From: Phycisphaeraceae bacterium
Lineage (GTDB): Bacteria; Planctomycetota; Phycisphaerae; Phycisphaerales; Phycisphaeraceae
Direction of reading: 5' to 3'
Assembly (NCBI GenBank): GCA_029260695.1
Contig: JAJDCT010000359.1
Coordinates: forward strand, 1 to 5,289
DNA length: 5,289 nucleotides
The position numbers were made by a program, and so were the translations under genes. Below are positions 4,466-5,289 of this stretch, piece by piece. Numbering within the stretch: the first letter of the stretch is position 1; the number at the start of each line of letters is the position of its first letter. The notes under the pieces were generated by a model. The model worked only from the letters and a program-made list of their open reading frames with translations. It was not told where the DNA came from and ran no database searches.

Positions 4466-5289
4466 ATGGCCACCGAGCGTATTGTTTCAGGCAAGACGCA
4501 CAGCCCCGCCGAGGAAGCGGTGAACCTTTCGCTGCGCCCGACACGGCTGGACGATTACGTCGGGCAGCCGAGGCTGATCGAGAAGCTTAGGATCACGCTC
4601 CAGGCGGTGAAAGAGCGAGGCGAGGCGATGGAGCACGTCCTGCTGCACGGCCCACCCGGACTCGGCAAGACCACGCTCGCACACGTCATCGCCAACGAGA
4701 TGGATGCGCACCTGACCGTCACCAGTGGACCTGCGTTGACCAAGCCCGGCGACCTGGTGGGGTTCCTGACCAAACTCCAACGCGGGGATGTGTTGTTCAT
4801 TGATGAAGTGCATCGGATGCCGATCTCTTTGGAGGAGTACCTCTACTCTGCGATGGAGGATTTCAAGATCGATGTGACGGTGGACCAGGGGATGCACGCC
4901 AAGACGATCACGCTGCCGTTGCAGCCGTTCACGCTGATCGGCGCGACGACACGGGCGGGACTGATCAGTGGGCCGATGCGTTCGCGGTTCGGGCTGACGC
5001 ACAACCTGGAGTTTTACCCGCAGGACGATCTACTGAAGATCCTGCACCGCAGCGCCGGCCTATTGAACATGACAGCGGGCAACGACCCCTTGCAGGCCAT
5101 CGCCTCCCGCTCGCGCGGCACGCCCCGGATCGCCAACCGGCTGCTCCGCCGCATCCGTGACTTCGCGCAGGTCAAACACAACGACCAACTCTCCCCGGCC
5201 ATCGTCGATGAAGCTTTAGAACTGGAAGGCGTGGACGATCTGGGCCTGGACGAGCTGGACCGCAAGTACCTGCGTGTCATCGCCACCAC
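4466..5289 (+). CDS. ruvB: Holliday junction branch-migration ATPase RuvB (3' end outside window)
   Basis: RuvB is the hexameric AAA+ motor that, with RuvA, drives branch migration of Holliday junctions during recombination and fork repair. The frame is open from ATG 4466 to the window edge: 274 codons of about 340, lacking only the end of the C-terminal winged-helix domain. Motifs are LRPTRLDDYVGQ (23-34), Walker A GPPGLGKTT (62-70), Walker B LFIDEVHR (110-117), sensor 1 IGATTRAG (158-165), PMRSRFG (170-176, usually PLRDRFG) with the arginine finger R174, sensor 2 GTPRIANRLLRR (218-229), and LDELDRKYLR (261-270) entering the C-terminal domain. The segment VDQGMHAKTITL (139-150) corresponds to the RuvA-contacting beta hairpin. 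No stop interrupts the frame and no key residue is lost. ruvA and ruvC are not upstream, so ruvB stands apart from the common ruvCAB order on this side. Confidence 0.96.
   Translation, partial: MATERIVSGKTHSPAEEAVNLSLRPTRLDDYVGQPRLIEKLRITLQAVKERGEAMEHVLLHGPPGLGKTTLAHVIANEMDAHLTVTSGPALTKPGDLVGFLTKLQRGDVLFIDEVHRMPISLEEYLYSAMEDFKIDVTVDQGMHAKTITLPLQPFTLIGATTRAGLISGPMRSRFGLTHNLEFYPQDDLLKILHRSAGLLNMTAGNDPLQAIASRSRGTPRIANRLLRRIRDFAQVKHNDQLSPAIVDEALELEGVDDLGLDELDRKYLRVIAT

Noticed and set aside
4285..4590. 101-codon + frame before ruvB
   Set aside because: It reads through G/T-rich low-complexity sequence, overlaps the ruvB 5' end by 125 bases in another frame, and shows no recognisable domain.
4487..5002. 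171-codon - strand frame opposite ruvB
   Set aside because: Antisense shadow of the clear RuvB frame; Arg/His-rich composition typical of reverse-strand reading in GC-rich DNA.

Overview
This is a GC-rich bacterial window. It carries a short secreted protein with a C-terminal PEP-CTERM sorting signal of the PEP-hydrophobic-RRR kind, strong Shine-Dalgarno sequences are mostly absent, and an FHA domain is fused to a type II secretion/type IV pilus ATPase. Together these fit Planctomycetota, perhaps Phycisphaerae. That placement is inferred from protein style; there is no rRNA or marker tree in the window. No phage, insertion-sequence gene, CRISPR array, tRNA or rRNA was seen.

Layout: (1) 1-636, + strand, the C-terminal half of diaminopimelate decarboxylase (lysA), cut by the left edge. 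(2) 709-1413, - strand, a PEP-CTERM protein of 234 residues converging on lysA across a small hairpin. It has the only strong ribosome binding site in the window and a good sigma-54-type promoter match. (3) 1414-1979, a 566-bp gene-free stretch with hexamer repeats, a dense G-run tract with G-quadruplex potential, an AT-rich island and hairpins. (4) 1980-3743, + strand, a 587-residue ATPase of the GspE/PilB family with an FHA phosphothreonine-binding domain at its N-terminus. (5) 3744-3948, a short gap with hairpins, a T-tract and a 103-bp segment bounded by 9-bp inverted repeats. (6) 3949-4230, - strand, a small ArsR-type winged-helix regulator, preceded by a perfect 25-bp palindrome overlapping its own promoter. 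(7) 4466-5289, + strand, the first 274 residues of the Holliday-junction motor RuvB, cut by the right edge.

The five genes do not form an operon. Neighbouring genes alternate in strand except the convergent/divergent gaps described, and each has its own intergenic region. lysA and ruvB are housekeeping genes. The middle three (surface or exported protein, phospho-sensing secretion/pilus motor, autoregulated repressor) look like lineage-specific content. The best leads are the FHA-ATPase fusion with a possible intramolecular phosphothreonine switch in its linker, the very clean ArsR operator, and a sigma-54-type promoter before the PEP-CTERM gene. No clearly new multi-gene system is visible.
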